A program made the position numbers and the translations under genes. A model generated the notes under the pieces. That model worked only from the letters and a program-made list of their open reading frames with translations. It was not told where the DNA came from and searched no databases. Of a stretch of 64,000 nt of DNA, positions 8,692-16,943 are shown piece by piece (position 1 is the first letter of the stretch; each line of letters opens with the position of its first letter). Source of the stretch: Nocardia takedensis NBRC 100417 (GTDB taxonomy: Bacteria > Actinomycetota > Actinomycetes > Mycobacteriales > Mycobacteriaceae); NCBI RefSeq assembly GCF_000308695.1, contig NZ_BAGG01000261.1:1-64000 (forward strand), written 5' to 3'.

Positions 8692-9003
8692 TACCGCCGG
8701 GTGTCTACAGGGTCCTTCTTGCCGACGGCGGAGGTGAATTCGTGGACGCGCCAGGGGCCGCCGGCGTCGGCGCGCAAGGGTGGGGTGGGGGCTCCCGCGC
8801 CTTCCACGAGGCCGACGACGAACTCGCGGAGGACGGTGGTCGAGGGAGTCCGCGGGGTCCAACCGAGGTCCGCGCGGGCCCGGGCGGTGTCGAGGATCGG
8901 CAGGCGCAGGAATCCGTCGAAATGCCTCGGGCGAAATTGGGGCGGCGCGCACGGCGGCGGCCACCGCGGCGAGTAACCGTTTCGACGCGCTCAACAGCAG
9001 GTG
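8692..9003 (-). pseudogene. C-terminal fragment of NAD-dependent epimerase/dehydratase
   Basis: On the minus strand the sequence reads LLSASKRLLAAVAAAVRAA, then after a one-base shift near 8918 HFDGFLRLPILDTARARADLGW, TPRTPSTTVLREFVVGLV and on to a stop at 8692. This is the usual C-terminus of actinobacterial nucleotide-sugar epimerases (LDTSRARTELGW...). Only about 100 of over 300 residues remain, the Rossmann half is gone, and the frame is broken. Another truncated gene at a junction, next to the HxlR gene. Confidence 0.72.
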
Positions 9004-9018
9004 AGTAATTGTCGATGG

Positions 9019-9399
9019 TCAGGATGTTGTCGACGGCACGGTCTGTGGGATTTCGGTGACCTCGAGACGTTCGCGGCGGAGTCGTTCCCGCCCCCACTCG
9101 CCGAGAGGTTGGAGGGCTTCGTTGAGGGAGACACCTGTTTCGGTGAGGGAGTATTCGACCTTCGGTGGGACTTCGGCGTAGACCTCGCGGTGAAGCAAGC
9201 CGTCTTCCTCCATCTGGCGCAGATGCTGGGTGAGCATCTTCTCGCTGACCCCTGGCAGCGCGCGACGCAGTTCGGCGAAGCGCCGGGTGCCGTGATCGTG
9301 GAGCTCCCACAGGACCAGGGCCTTCCATTTGCCGCTCACGACGTCCAGTGCGGCGTCGATGCCACAGATGTACGGCCCCGACCTCGGTCCCTTCGCCAC
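9019..9399 (-). CDS. HxlR-family transcriptional regulator
   Basis: This 126-residue winged-helix protein has a Cys near the N-terminus (YICGID), the signature VVSGKWKALVLWEL, and the recognition region LPGVSEKMLTQHLRQMEEDGLL. The GTG at 9399 is chosen over a longer frame because GAGGAGG precedes it by 6 nt and the family length fits. It is divergent from two imine-reductase-like genes; the 86-bp gap contains an inverted repeat suited to its control. The Cys suggests redox or aldehyde sensing, as in some HxlR relatives, which is inference. Confidence 0.85.
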   Translation of the reverse strand: MAKGPRSGPYICGIDAALDVVSGKWKALVLWELHDHGTRRFAELRRALPGVSEKMLTQHLRQMEEDGLLHREVYAEVPPKVEYSLTETGVSLNEALQPLGEWGRERLRRERLEVTEIPQTVPSTTS

Positions 9400-9426
9400 C
9401 GCTGCCTCCTCACTGACCGAAATGTA

Positions 9427-9451
9427 AGTACCGCAGTAAATAGTGGGTACT
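9427..9451. promoter_or_regulatory. Candidate HxlR operator
   Basis: Inverted repeat AGTACC-N13-GGTACT in the divergent promoter region between hxlR-like and the first imine-reductase-like gene. HxlR operators are usually GTAC-containing dyads of this kind. Confidence 0.6.
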
Positions 9452-9485
9452 GTCCGGCGCGGATGTCGCTGTCCATCATGGACGC

Positions 9486-10394
9486 ATGACTTCACCGACC
9501 ACAACCCCGACCTCCCCAGGTGTGGCGATGCTCGGGCTGGGGGCGATGGGCGGCTCCCTCGCCGCCCGGCTACTCGACGCCGGTCACCCGGTGACCGTGT
9601 GGAACCGCACTGCGGGCCGCGACGCCGACTTGGTCGACCGCGGCGCACGGCCCGGCGCGACCGTCGCGAACGCCGTCACCGAGCGGCCGCTGATCGTCGC
9701 CTGCCTGCTCCGACACTCCTCGGTGCACGAAACCCTCGACCCCGTCGTCGATCAGTTGCGCGGCAAGGCACTGGTCAACCTCACCACCACCACTCCGAAC
9801 GAGGCGCGCGAGACGGCCGCGTGGGCCGACGAGCACGGGATCGACTATCTGCACGGCGCGATCCTGGCCGTACCCGCCATGATCGGGACCGCCGACGCGC
9901 AGGTCTTCTACAGCGGCTCCCGGACCGTCTTCGACCGGCATCGTGAAGTCTTCGACACGTGGGCGACCAGCATCTTCGACGGAACGGACGCCGGTAGGGC
10001 CTCGCTGATCGACCTCGCCCTGCTGTCCGGGATGTATCAGATGTTCGCGGGCTTCCTCCACGGCGCCGCGATGGTCGGTTCCGAGGGGATGACCGCGACG
10101 GATTTCGCCGCTCGCGCGACCCCGTTCATCAGTGCCATGACCGGCGGTTTCGCCGGCTACGCGCAGGTCGTCGACGGCGGCGACTACACCGTGCCCGGCC
10201 AGCAGAGCCTGGACTTCTCCGATCTGTCCCCCATCGTGCGCGCCAGCGACGAGCAGGGCGTGAATCCGGCGACCGTGGACGCGGTTCAGACGCTGATCAC
10301 CCGGCAGGTCGCCGCCGGACACGGCTCCGAAGGTTTCGCGCGGATCTACGAGAGCTTCCGCGCGTCCGAGACGACGGTCGGTGGCAGGCGATGA
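9486..10394 (+). CDS. NAD(P)-binding imine-reductase-like oxidoreductase (copy 1)
   Basis: This 302-residue protein of the 6-phosphogluconate dehydrogenase-like superfamily has the Rossmann motif GLGAMG (residues 17-22), VWNRT after the second strand (an NADPH-type contact), and an all-helical C-terminal dimerisation domain, as in imine reductases. Start ATG at 9486, 86 nt from the divergent regulator. The next gene overlaps it by 4 nt and is a diverged paralog. Substrate unknown; reduction of imines or enamines is inferred from family. Confidence 0.8.
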   Translation: MTSPTTTPTSPGVAMLGLGAMGGSLAARLLDAGHPVTVWNRTAGRDADLVDRGARPGATVANAVTERPLIVACLLRHSSVHETLDPVVDQLRGKALVNLTTTTPNEARETAAWADEHGIDYLHGAILAVPAMIGTADAQVFYSGSRTVFDRHREVFDTWATSIFDGTDAGRASLIDLALLSGMYQMFAGFLHGAAMVGSEGMTATDFAARATPFISAMTGGFAGYAQVVDGGDYTVPGQQSLDFSDLSPIVRASDEQGVNPATVDAVQTLITRQVAAGHGSEGFARIYESFRASETTVGGRR

Positions 10395-11284
10395 GCGGCT
10401 CGGCGGTCACCGTGATCGGCCTCGGCCCGATGGGGCAGGCGATGTCCAGGGTTCTGCTGCGTGCCGGGCACCAGGTCACGGTGTGGAACCGCACGCCGAG
10501 CCGCGCCGACGACCTCGTGGCGGCCGGAGCCCGGTGGGCGGCATCACCCGCCGAGGCAGTGGCGGCCGGTGAACTGGTCATCCTCAGTTTGACCGATTAC
10601 CGAGCGATGTGGGACGTCCTCGCCGACGTCGACGCGGAACTGGCCGGCCGAACACTCGCCAACCTGAGCTCGGACACGCCGGACAAAACCCGCGAGGCCG
10701 CGACCTGGGCATCCGCCCACGGCGCGTCCTTCGTCACCGGCGGTCTCATGGTGCCCGCCGCGATGGTCGGCACCGACTTCGCCTACGTCTACTACAGCGG
10801 CGACCAGCGCGGGTTCGAGCTGCATCACGACGCCCTCACCCACCTCGGAGATCCACGGTTCCTGGGTGAGGACCCGGGCCTCGCCCAGCTGATGTACCAG
10901 GCGAACCTCGACGTCTTCCTGACCGCGCTCGCCGGAATCGCCCACGCCACAGCGCTGACGGGCTCCGCGGGCATCGCGACCGAGACCTTCCTGCCCGGAG
11001 CCATGCGACTGATCGCCGCGATCCCCGACATGATCGCCCCCGACGGTGCGGCGGCACTCGCTGCTCTGATCGACGCCGGCGAACATCCCGGCACGGACAG
11101 CAACAACATCATGATGGGCGCCACCGCCGACCACATCCTCACCACCGCCGAGTCGGCCGGCATCGACACCGCACTCCCTCGGGCGGTTCGCGCGCTCTAC
11201 CGCCGTGCCATCGAGGACGGACACGGCACCGACGGCTGGACCCGCACCATCGACGCGATTCGGGCTACGGCGGCCAGTGCGTGA
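10391..11284 (+). CDS. NAD(P)-binding imine-reductase-like oxidoreductase (copy 2)
   Basis: 297 residues, ATGA overlap with copy 1. Rossmann GLGPMG and VWNRTPSRAD at the N-terminus and a helical second half (LMYQANLDVFLTALAG...). The pairing of two different imine-reductase-like subunits suggests either a heteromer or two consecutive steps. Under the same promoter and probable HxlR control as copy 1. Confidence 0.8.
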   Translation: MSGSAVTVIGLGPMGQAMSRVLLRAGHQVTVWNRTPSRADDLVAAGARWAASPAEAVAAGELVILSLTDYRAMWDVLADVDAELAGRTLANLSSDTPDKTREAATWASAHGASFVTGGLMVPAAMVGTDFAYVYYSGDQRGFELHHDALTHLGDPRFLGEDPGLAQLMYQANLDVFLTALAGIAHATALTGSAGIATETFLPGAMRLIAAIPDMIAPDGAAALAALIDAGEHPGTDSNNIMMGATADHILTTAESAGIDTALPRAVRALYRRAIEDGHGTDGWTRTIDAIRATAASA

Positions 11285-11309
11285 GTGCCGCACCGATACG
11301 CCGCTCTCC

Positions 11310-11344
11310 GACCAGAGCGAACAGGTCTGACCAGGGCGAACAGG
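11310..11344 (+). repeat. Two tandem 16-bp units
   Basis: GACCAGAGCGAACAGG (11310-11325) recurs as GACCAGGGCGAACAGG (11329-11344) with one mismatch, 19 bp apart, in the gap between the imine-reductase-like gene and the convergent secreted protein. No further copies nearby. Function unknown. Confidence 0.5.
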
Positions 11345-11518
11345 ACAGCCAGTTCGCTCTGGGGTGGCCAGTTTGCAAGGCCGCCGCTGTGCGGGTGCTC
11401 CACAGCAGCACGCGATTCAGGAGGGCCGGAGGTTGGTCGTCCAGGTCCTCGCAGTGGGTGCGGGTCATTTCGCCGGTGCCCGGTTTCTGACTCGGTCGGC
11501 CGATGGAACAACCGCCGA

Positions 11519-12121
11519 TCAGGGTTGGCCGGTGACGAACGCCTGGACGGCGTTGAAGAAATCCGGGCCACCCATGATCGAACCGCCGACCGTGCCGCCG
11601 ACCAGCACGCCCACGGGGATGCTGACACCCCAGATCAGGACCAGGCACGCACCGAGGAGGCCACCCACGATCGCCCCGCCGACGACGCCGGGCAAGTTCT
11701 TGTCGATCTGTTCCACGAGCCGGTCGTAGGAGCTGATGTCCTTGGGCTCCGCAACGTCTTTCACCGGCGTTGTCAGCGTGAGGGTGCGGCCGTCGGGGGC
11801 GATGTGGTGGGTCATGGTGATCGAGCGGCCGTCGGCGGCGTAGGACCGCGGCACTTCCAGGACCGCCGCGCCGTCGCTCGTCTCGAGCATCACCGCACCG
11901 TCGTCCGCGAGATCGAAACTGCCGTTCGCCACGGTGGCGGTGACGGCCTGGTCCACCGACGAAACCGTGATCCGGTAGTCGATCCCGTTGTCTACGCCAG
12001 AAATCGTTGCCGCACTGCCGATTTCGGACGGCGCAGCGGGGACCGTATGCGCGATCGCCGTCGTGACAGCCATGGCCGAGGCGGTCAACAGAACAGCGGC
12101 GGTCGTCTTTCCGAACTTCAT
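11519..12121 (-). CDS. Secreted/membrane-tethered protein with glycine-zipper tail
   Basis: 200 residues. ATG at 12121 preceded by GAGGGG. The signal peptide is MKFGKTTAAVLLTASAMAV..., with likely cleavage after AHTVPAAP. A beta-rich middle (about 35-135: YRITVSSVDQAVTATV..., ITMTHHIAPDGRTLTL) is followed by a long Gly-rich hydrophobic segment (GGAIVGGLLGACLVLIW... and GGTVGGSIMGG) resembling a glycine zipper. This arrangement is common among uncharacterised exported proteins of Nocardia and Rhodococcus. Function unknown. Confidence 0.75.
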   Translation of the reverse strand: MKFGKTTAAVLLTASAMAVTTAIAHTVPAAPSEIGSAATISGVDNGIDYRITVSSVDQAVTATVANGSFDLADDGAVMLETSDGAAVLEVPRSYAADGRSITMTHHIAPDGRTLTLTTPVKDVAEPKDISSYDRLVEQIDKNLPGVVGGAIVGGLLGACLVLIWGVSIPVGVLVGGTVGGSIMGGPDFFNAVQAFVTGQP

Positions 12122-12222
12122 TCTTCGAACCCCTCTACTCAGGTAACTCTGATAGGCGGATCGAGTCGGACCGCGAGCGGTCGTCGGCGTAGGGCAGGAG
12201 TGTACGCGTCCTGCCGCGTACT

Positions 12223-12426
12223 TCAGACAGCGATGGCCGCGCCGCAGATCCCGCAGGACTCGAACTGCTTGCGACCCCAGCGCAGCACCGGGATGAAGAA
12301 GATCGTGAGCTGGGTGTACTCGCGCAGCCGGGTCCACTGCGTGGTGTTGTGGCAGCGCGGGCAGGTCCGGGTCGAGCCCGGGCCGAGCGGCTTCTGTTTG
12401 CGGCCGTATCCGAAGAGGAAGAACAC
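12223..12426 (-). CDS. Small zinc-ribbon protein
   Basis: About 67 residues, FFLFGYGRKQKPLG..., with two Cys pairs, CPRC and CGIC, spaced as in a zinc ribbon, around FIPVLRWGRKQF. Such small proteins are common in actinobacteria and of unknown role. The start is uncertain: GTG at 12426 gives the family-like N-terminus FFLFGY, but the GGGAGGG just before it is too close for an ideal ribosome site. Upstream lies a hexanucleotide repeat. Confidence 0.7.
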   Translation of the reverse strand: MFFLFGYGRKQKPLGPGSTRTCPRCHNTTQWTRLREYTQLTIFFIPVLRWGRKQFESCGICGAAIAV

Positions 12427-12491
12427 CCCTCCCAGCGTAGCCGGGGTGAGGCAGCGCTCGCGGGCTGCGGGTTCGGGGCCGGGCTGCGGGA

Positions 12492-12536
<45 letters not shown>

Positions 12537-12568
12537 ATCTGCGGGATCGCGACACCCTCGCTCGAGCA

Positions 12569-13840
12569 CTACATCGAGCCGGTAGCAGGTGCGGACTCCC
12601 CGGACAGATGTCGGTAGTTGTTGCTGCTCGAAAAACGAGACCAATCGAGATCACCGACCACGACTACGCCGAATCCCGCGGGAGGGCCATCGCCGCCGTC
12701 GAACGCTCGATCGTCGGTCGGTCGTCGGTCGAGGGCCGAACACGCGGCAAAGTGGCGAGCCAGGGCCAGCAGCACGTCGAGGTCGGAGGGGCCCGTGGGA
12801 ATGCGCGGAGCGTGCGGGATCGCACCGATGTCGGGCGCCGCGCCGGCCTTCATCGTGGTGGCGGCGCGCGCGACTACGCCCGCATAGTGCTGGATGCGCG
12901 TGTCGAGATCGTCGGTGACCGGGGGCGCGGCGGCGGGCATGTGCGCTCGCAGACGCAGCAAGACGTCGTGGATCTCGATGCTCATCCGATGCATGCGATG
13001 CGCGGCGGGTTGGCGCGCGAGTTCGTCGGCGGTGTAGAGGGAAAGCTGTGGGAAGGCGGCGGCCAGGTCGCTCCACAGCGGAACGAGCCGACGCGCCCGA
13101 CGACCGTCACGATCCCACTGCATGCGGGCAGCGAACAGTCTCAGGACCGACAGAGCGCTGACCGAGGTGGCGGCGAAGGCGGTGGCATAGAACGTGGCGG
13201 CCTTGCGAACCATCTGATCGTCGACGATGGTGAAATCGGCGTAGGTACACAGGGCCGCGACCACCGGTTGGGTGAGCACATCGAGGAAGATCGCTCCTGC
13301 GGCGATGAAAACGACCGCGTACACGAACTTCTCGCGGGGTGACAGTTTTTCGGCACGCGATTCGCGCACGCAGATGTACAGGATGGCTCCCGAGGCGATC
13401 GCATGGGGAAGGCCGAACGCGGTCCAGAAGACGATCACCAGTGGGCCGACGGCCTGATCGATCAGCAGTCCCGCGTCTCTGGCCGGAGTTCCCGCGAGGA
13501 ACATCACGGCGAACGAGATCACGACCACGAGGTCGTAGCGGCGCTGTCGTGGCCGGGCGGTCCTCGGATCGACTCCTGTCCACAACCGCGTCAGCCCGAA
13601 GGTGCCGGACAGGATCGCCAGACTCGCGCCGAGTCCCAATTGGTGTATCAGACTTCGGTATTCGGGAGTCGGGGCGAGGTGACGCGGATGCAATACCAAG
13701 CCGACCAGAACCCAGATCAGCGATCGATTGATCAAGCGGTCGGCCGGCGAATCGCGGAGCAGTCGGCAGCGGGCGAAGGTCACCACGACGGCGACGGCGA
13801 TCACCGGCAGTGTCACCTGCACCGGCAGGGGCGAGGTCAC
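12569..13840 (-). CDS. MAB_1171c-family multi-TM membrane protein
   Basis: 423 residues from GTG 13840, overlapping the upstream peptidase gene as GTGA. The first half has about seven hydrophobic segments (VTLPVIAVAVVVTF, SLIWVLVGLVLH, LGLGASLAILSGTFGL, VVVISFAVMFLAG, VGPLVIVFWTAFGL and so on). The second half is a soluble, Arg-rich helical region (about 255-400). This fits the actinobacterial family annotated as putative transporter MAB_1171c, usually paired with an ImmA/IrrE peptidase, as here. No biochemical function is established. Confidence 0.75.
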   Translation of the reverse strand: MTSPLPVQVTLPVIAVAVVVTFARCRLLRDSPADRLINRSLIWVLVGLVLHPRHLAPTPEYRSLIHQLGLGASLAILSGTFGLTRLWTGVDPRTARPRQRRYDLVVVISFAVMFLAGTPARDAGLLIDQAVGPLVIVFWTAFGLPHAIASGAILYICVRESRAEKLSPREKFVYAVVFIAAGAIFLDVLTQPVVAALCTYADFTIVDDQMVRKAATFYATAFAATSVSALSVLRLFAARMQWDRDGRRARRLVPLWSDLAAAFPQLSLYTADELARQPAAHRMHRMSIEIHDVLLRLRAHMPAAAPPVTDDLDTRIQHYAGVVARAATTMKAGAAPDIGAIPHAPRIPTGPSDLDVLLALARHFAACSALDRRPTDDRAFDGGDGPPAGFGVVVVGDLDWSRFSSSNNYRHLSGESAPATGSM

Positions 13841-14211
13841 CGCGTCCCGCCGCCGAGCAGCGACTGCCGCATGGTGCTTCCGGTCGCTCGCCCCGCCGCG
13901 GCCAGCATCGCGGCGTCGGCGAAAGCCTCTGCCTCCTGCTCGATCTCGGTGCGATAGTCGCTGCGGCACAGCACGCTTCGGACCGTGTCGGGGTCGATCG
14001 ACCCCAGCAGCCCGGACATCAGGGCGTCCTCGCGCGCGTCCGCCCACCGGCCGTCGTCGAGTCGCGGACGGTCGTGCTCGAGCAGCATGTGCCCGATCTC
14101 GTGCAGGACGATGTGCTGCGCGTGCCGGGTGGCGGCATCGTGGTCGTAGACGATCAGGTCGTCCTCGCGACGGGCGATCCACAGCCCACTGCCGGTGCCG
14201 CATCGATCCAT
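13837..14211 (-). CDS. ImmA/IrrE-type metallopeptidase, short form
   Basis: 124 residues with the zinc peptidase motif HEIGH (about residue 37) followed by an acidic helix (EIEQEAEAFADAAML), as in ImmA/IrrE proteins that cleave repressors. An in-frame TGA at 14223-14221 fixes the start downstream of it; the ATG at 14211 has GAGG 10 nt upstream. Relatives usually carry about 40 more N-terminal residues, so this one is short and may be truncated. Coupled by GTGA overlap to the membrane protein, suggesting a joint sensor-protease unit. Confidence 0.75.
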   Translation of the reverse strand: MDRCGTGSGLWIARREDDLIVYDHDAATRHAQHIVLHEIGHMLLEHDRPRLDDGRWADAREDALMSGLLGSIDPDTVRSVLCRSDYRTEIEQEAEAFADAAMLAAAGRATGSTMRQSLLGGGTR

Positions 14212-14320
14212 CCGCTGACCTCATCGTGGTCGAACGTCGGAGTCCCACAGTGACTGCGCTGTGCCCGTCGGTGTCGCGGCGGGTACTGATCGTGCACGAT
14301 GTATCTGACAGCATCGAGGC

Positions 14321-14767
14321 ATGGGCTCCCCCACTGTCGACTCGTCCGCCGAATCTTCGGCCGGTTGCCTGCGCACGCTCGCGCGGGTCTGGCTCGGCGT
14401 CAGCCTGGTGTTCGCCGGGATCTCGCACCTGAGTTTCGCGCGGGAGGAGTTCCGGGCCCAGGTGCCGGAATGGGTTCCGGTCGGTGAGGATTTCGTGGTG
14501 CTGGCCTCCGGGGTGGTGGAGATCGGACTCGGCGCGGCGCTGCTGTTCGCCGGTGCGCGCCTGCGCCCGATCGTCGGTGTGGTCGCCGCGCTGTTCTTCG
14601 TGGCGGTGTTCCCGGGGAATGTCGGTCAGTACGTCGAGGGGGTGGACGCGTTCGGGCTCGACACCGACGCCAAGCGGTTGGTGCGTCTGTTCTTCCAGCC
14701 CGTGCTGATCGCGATCGCGCTGTGGTCGACCGGCGGGTGGACGTGGGCGCGGGGGCGGCTGTCCTGA
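14321..14767 (+). CDS. DoxX-family membrane protein
   Basis: 148 residues with four hydrophobic segments, including WLGVSLVFAGISHL, LASGVVEIGLGAALLFAG, VVAALFFVAVFPGN and FFQPVLIAIALWS. The LVFAGISHLSF and FPGNVGQY patterns match DoxX-like proteins, small integral membrane proteins sometimes linked to oxidative stress. Divergent from the ImmA/IrrE gene with a gap of about 110 bp. Role not determinable. Confidence 0.78.
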   Translation: MGSPTVDSSAESSAGCLRTLARVWLGVSLVFAGISHLSFAREEFRAQVPEWVPVGEDFVVLASGVVEIGLGAALLFAGARLRPIVGVVAALFFVAVFPGNVGQYVEGVDAFGLDTDAKRLVRLFFQPVLIAIALWSTGGWTWARGRLS

Positions 14768-14892
14768 ATCGGGACGTATTCGGCGCGGAAGACCGCACTC
14801 ACCAGCATCATTCCATTCCGGGTAATGACCGAGGGGTGATGTTCTCGCTGCGGCAACGGTCGCAGGCGAGTCCGGCCACAACACTGTGATCA

Positions 14893-14922
14893 GCCGGTCG
14901 GGCGCGGGGACGCCCGACCGGC
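14893..14922 (-). terminator. Hairpin terminator for the VOC-CMD operon
   Basis: A perfect 12-bp stem, GCCGGTCGGGCG and CGCCCGACCGGC, around a 6-nt loop, six nt past the stop of the minus-strand gene ending at 14928. No U tract. Confidence 0.75.
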
Positions 14923-14927
14923 GTGGG

Positions 14928-15566
14928 TCATTCGCCGGAGAGGTCGGCGGACAGGTCGGCTACTTCTACGCCTTCGGGAATCTGGACTTCGGTGACGCGT
15001 TCGGGGATGTCGTCGAATTCCAGGCGCAGGGCGCGGCAGATGGTGGCGTGCATGTCGTACATGCAGGTGATGTAGGTGAGTTCCATGATCTCGGGGTCGG
15101 ACAGGTGGCCCCGCAGGACGTCGAACACTTCGTCGGGGACGCGGCCGCCGTCGAGGACCAGGCCGTCGGTGTAGGCGAGGACGGCGCGTTCGAGGGGAGT
15201 GAAGGCGTCGCTGACCTGCCAGTGGGCGACGGCGGCGATCTTGTCCTCGGGCATGCCGAGCGAACGCATCTGTTTGCAGTGTTGGGAGAAGACGAATTGG
15301 CTACCGCGGGCGTAACCCGCACGGCCTTGGCCGAGTTCGCGCAGCAATGGGTCGAGGCTCGCGTTGCGGTAGAGGGCGAAGCCACGGACGGCGTGGCGGA
15401 AGACCTCGGGCGACTGGGCGAAGACGGTCCACCAGTCGCCGGGGGTGGCGTGGATGGTGCCGTGGTCGACGGCCGGGTCCTTGTCGGGGCCGAAGAGGCG
15501 GTCGTAGAAGAACAGGATCTTCGGGTCGGTGACTTCGGCGCGGGGTACTTCGCGGAGGCGTGGCAC
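14928..15566 (-). CDS. Carboxymuconolactone decarboxylase-family protein
   Basis: 212 residues. The central region (FVFSQHCKQMRSLGM...VAHWQVSDAFTPLERAVLAYTDGL) is the helical CMD/AhpD fold with one Cys and a nearby His. Family members are decarboxylases or peroxidase-like, and many in catabolic clusters have no assigned reaction. Second gene of a two-gene minus operon, 24 nt behind the VOC gene, whose promoter contains the regulon palindrome. Confidence 0.8.
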   Translation of the reverse strand: MPRLREVPRAEVTDPKILFFYDRLFGPDKDPAVDHGTIHATPGDWWTVFAQSPEVFRHAVRGFALYRNASLDPLLRELGQGRAGYARGSQFVFSQHCKQMRSLGMPEDKIAAVAHWQVSDAFTPLERAVLAYTDGLVLDGGRVPDEVFDVLRGHLSDPEIMELTYITCMYDMHATICRALRLEFDDIPERVTEVQIPEGVEVADLSADLSGE

Positions 15567-15590
15567 TGGTGCGGTCCTTTTTCGAAAGGG

Positions 15591-16157
15591 TCAGGGGGCG
15601 GTGGGGACGCGGCGGTCGGCGGCGACCTTGGGCTCGTGGGAGACGTCGGCATCGGTGAATTCGCGAGTCCAGCAGGCGAATTCGAGCAGCGCGCCGTCGG
15701 GGTCCTGGAAGTAGAACGATCGCACGAAGGTGCCGGGGTGGACGTGCTTGGAGACGCCCGCGCGGCTGTCGTCGTGGTTGAGGATGCGGCTGACCTTGAC
15801 GCCTTCGGCTTTCATGCGCTCGTAGTATTCGTCGAACCGCTCGGGCGGCACGGCGAAGGCGACGTGGTTCATCGAGCCGACCGCGCTGACGAGTTCGCCT
15901 TCGTCGGGCAGGCCCTTCGGGGCGGACAGGCCGGGGGCGGCGTCGGGGGCGTCGGCGAGCCAGAAGAAGGCGATGGTGTTGCCGTTGCCGCAGTCGAAGA
16001 AGAAATGCTGGCCGAGGTCGCCGGGCAATTCGATGGTCTTGATGAGCGGCATGCCCAGGACGCCCGAGTAGAAGTCGATGGTGCGACGCATATCCGCGCA
16101 GACGAGGGCCAGGTGGTTGATGCCACGCAGTTCGTACTTGGGATTGGAAGTGCCCAT
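15591..16157 (-). CDS. VOC-superfamily (glyoxalase/dioxygenase-like) protein
   Basis: 188 residues with two beta-alpha-beta-beta-beta modules: GINHLALVCADMRRTIDFY with a metal-type His near residue 15, a second half starting MNHVAFAVP, and FYFQDPDGALLEFACW ending in the usual metal Glu. VOC enzymes include extradiol dioxygenases, epimerases and lyases. First gene of an operon with the CMD protein and divergent from the TetR gene, so it is probably derepressed by the pathway substrate. Confidence 0.8.
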   Translation of the reverse strand: MGTSNPKYELRGINHLALVCADMRRTIDFYSGVLGMPLIKTIELPGDLGQHFFFDCGNGNTIAFFWLADAPDAAPGLSAPKGLPDEGELVSAVGSMNHVAFAVPPERFDEYYERMKAEGVKVSRILNHDDSRAGVSKHVHPGTFVRSFYFQDPDGALLEFACWTREFTDADVSHEPKVAADRRVPTAP

Positions 16158-16208
16158 TGCCGTCCTTCCGATGTGATGAGGTGGTGACGAAAGCCGACCA
16201 ATACTGAC

Positions 16209-16224
16209 TTGACAGTCATGTCAA
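16209..16224. promoter_or_regulatory. Palindromic operator, site 1 (TTGACA-GTCA-TGTCAA)
   Basis: Perfect dyad in the 80-bp gap between the VOC gene and the TetR gene. The 18-mer TGACAGTCATGTCAACTA (16210-16227) recurs exactly at 24616-24633 before the cyclase-ligase operon, in the same orientation relative to a leftward gene. Probably the binding site of the TetR protein encoded at 16238. Confidence 0.75.
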
Positions 16225-16237
16225 CTACTGGGAAAGT

Positions 16238-16876
16238 GTGTCCGTGGCCAAGTCATCTGTCAATACCTCGACCTCGACGGCGTCGATCGAGACCCTGACC
16301 TCTCGCGGCCTCAAGACCCGCAACGCGCTGCTCGACGCCGCTCGCACGGTGTTCGAGCGGCACGGTTTCCTCGACACCAGGGTCGAACTCATCGCGCAGG
16401 AAGCGGCCGTCTCCTACGGCACCTTCTATCGCTATTTCGAATCGAAAGAGGACATCTTCCGCGAACTGAGCACGCGCTTGTTCGAGGATATGCACCGACG
16501 CGAACCCTCGGACGCCGGACTGTCGCCCGCCGAGAAATTGATCGCGTCCAATCGCGCCTACTACCGGGACTATCGCCGCAACGCCCGCCTGATGGCGATC
16601 ATCGAACAGGTCGCCACGTTCAACGAGGAATTCCGCGCGCTGCGCCACGAGCACCGCACGGAATTGATCGAGCGCACCGCGCGCGCGATCACCCGGTGGC
16701 AGACCGAAGGGCTGGCCGATCGCGCGCTGGACCCGGTACTGGCCGCGCGCACCATGGCCGCCATGGTCGACCACACGCTCTACCTGTGGTTGATCCAGGG
16801 CGAGAAGGCCGACGAGGCGGATCTGCTCGACACCCTCGACCGGATGTGCCTGGGCGCGCTCGGCATCCGGACCTAG
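16238..16876 (+). CDS. TetR-family regulator of the catabolic cluster
   Basis: 212 residues. The N-terminal HTH is clear: RNALLDAARTVFERHGF, VELIAQEAAVSYGTFYRYF, ESKEDIF. The C-terminal helical domain ends LDRMCLGALGI and belongs to the type seen in KstR2-like lipid regulators. It has a 25-residue Ser/Thr-rich leader. Divergent from the VOC-CMD operon and 67 nt upstream of the CoA transferase gene, so it likely represses both arms and itself through the palindrome at 16209 and the cyclase operon through the copy at 24616. Confidence 0.88.
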   Translation: MSVAKSSVNTSTSTASIETLTSRGLKTRNALLDAARTVFERHGFLDTRVELIAQEAAVSYGTFYRYFESKEDIFRELSTRLFEDMHRREPSDAGLSPAEKLIASNRAYYRDYRRNARLMAIIEQVATFNEEFRALRHEHRTELIERTARAITRWQTEGLADRALDPVLAARTMAAMVDHTLYLWLIQGEKADEADLLDTLDRMCLGALGIRT

Positions 16877-16943
16877 CCCCGAGCCACGGCTTCGACTTCG
16901 CCACCGCCGAATTCATCACCACGACTCCACCGAGGCACGCTGC

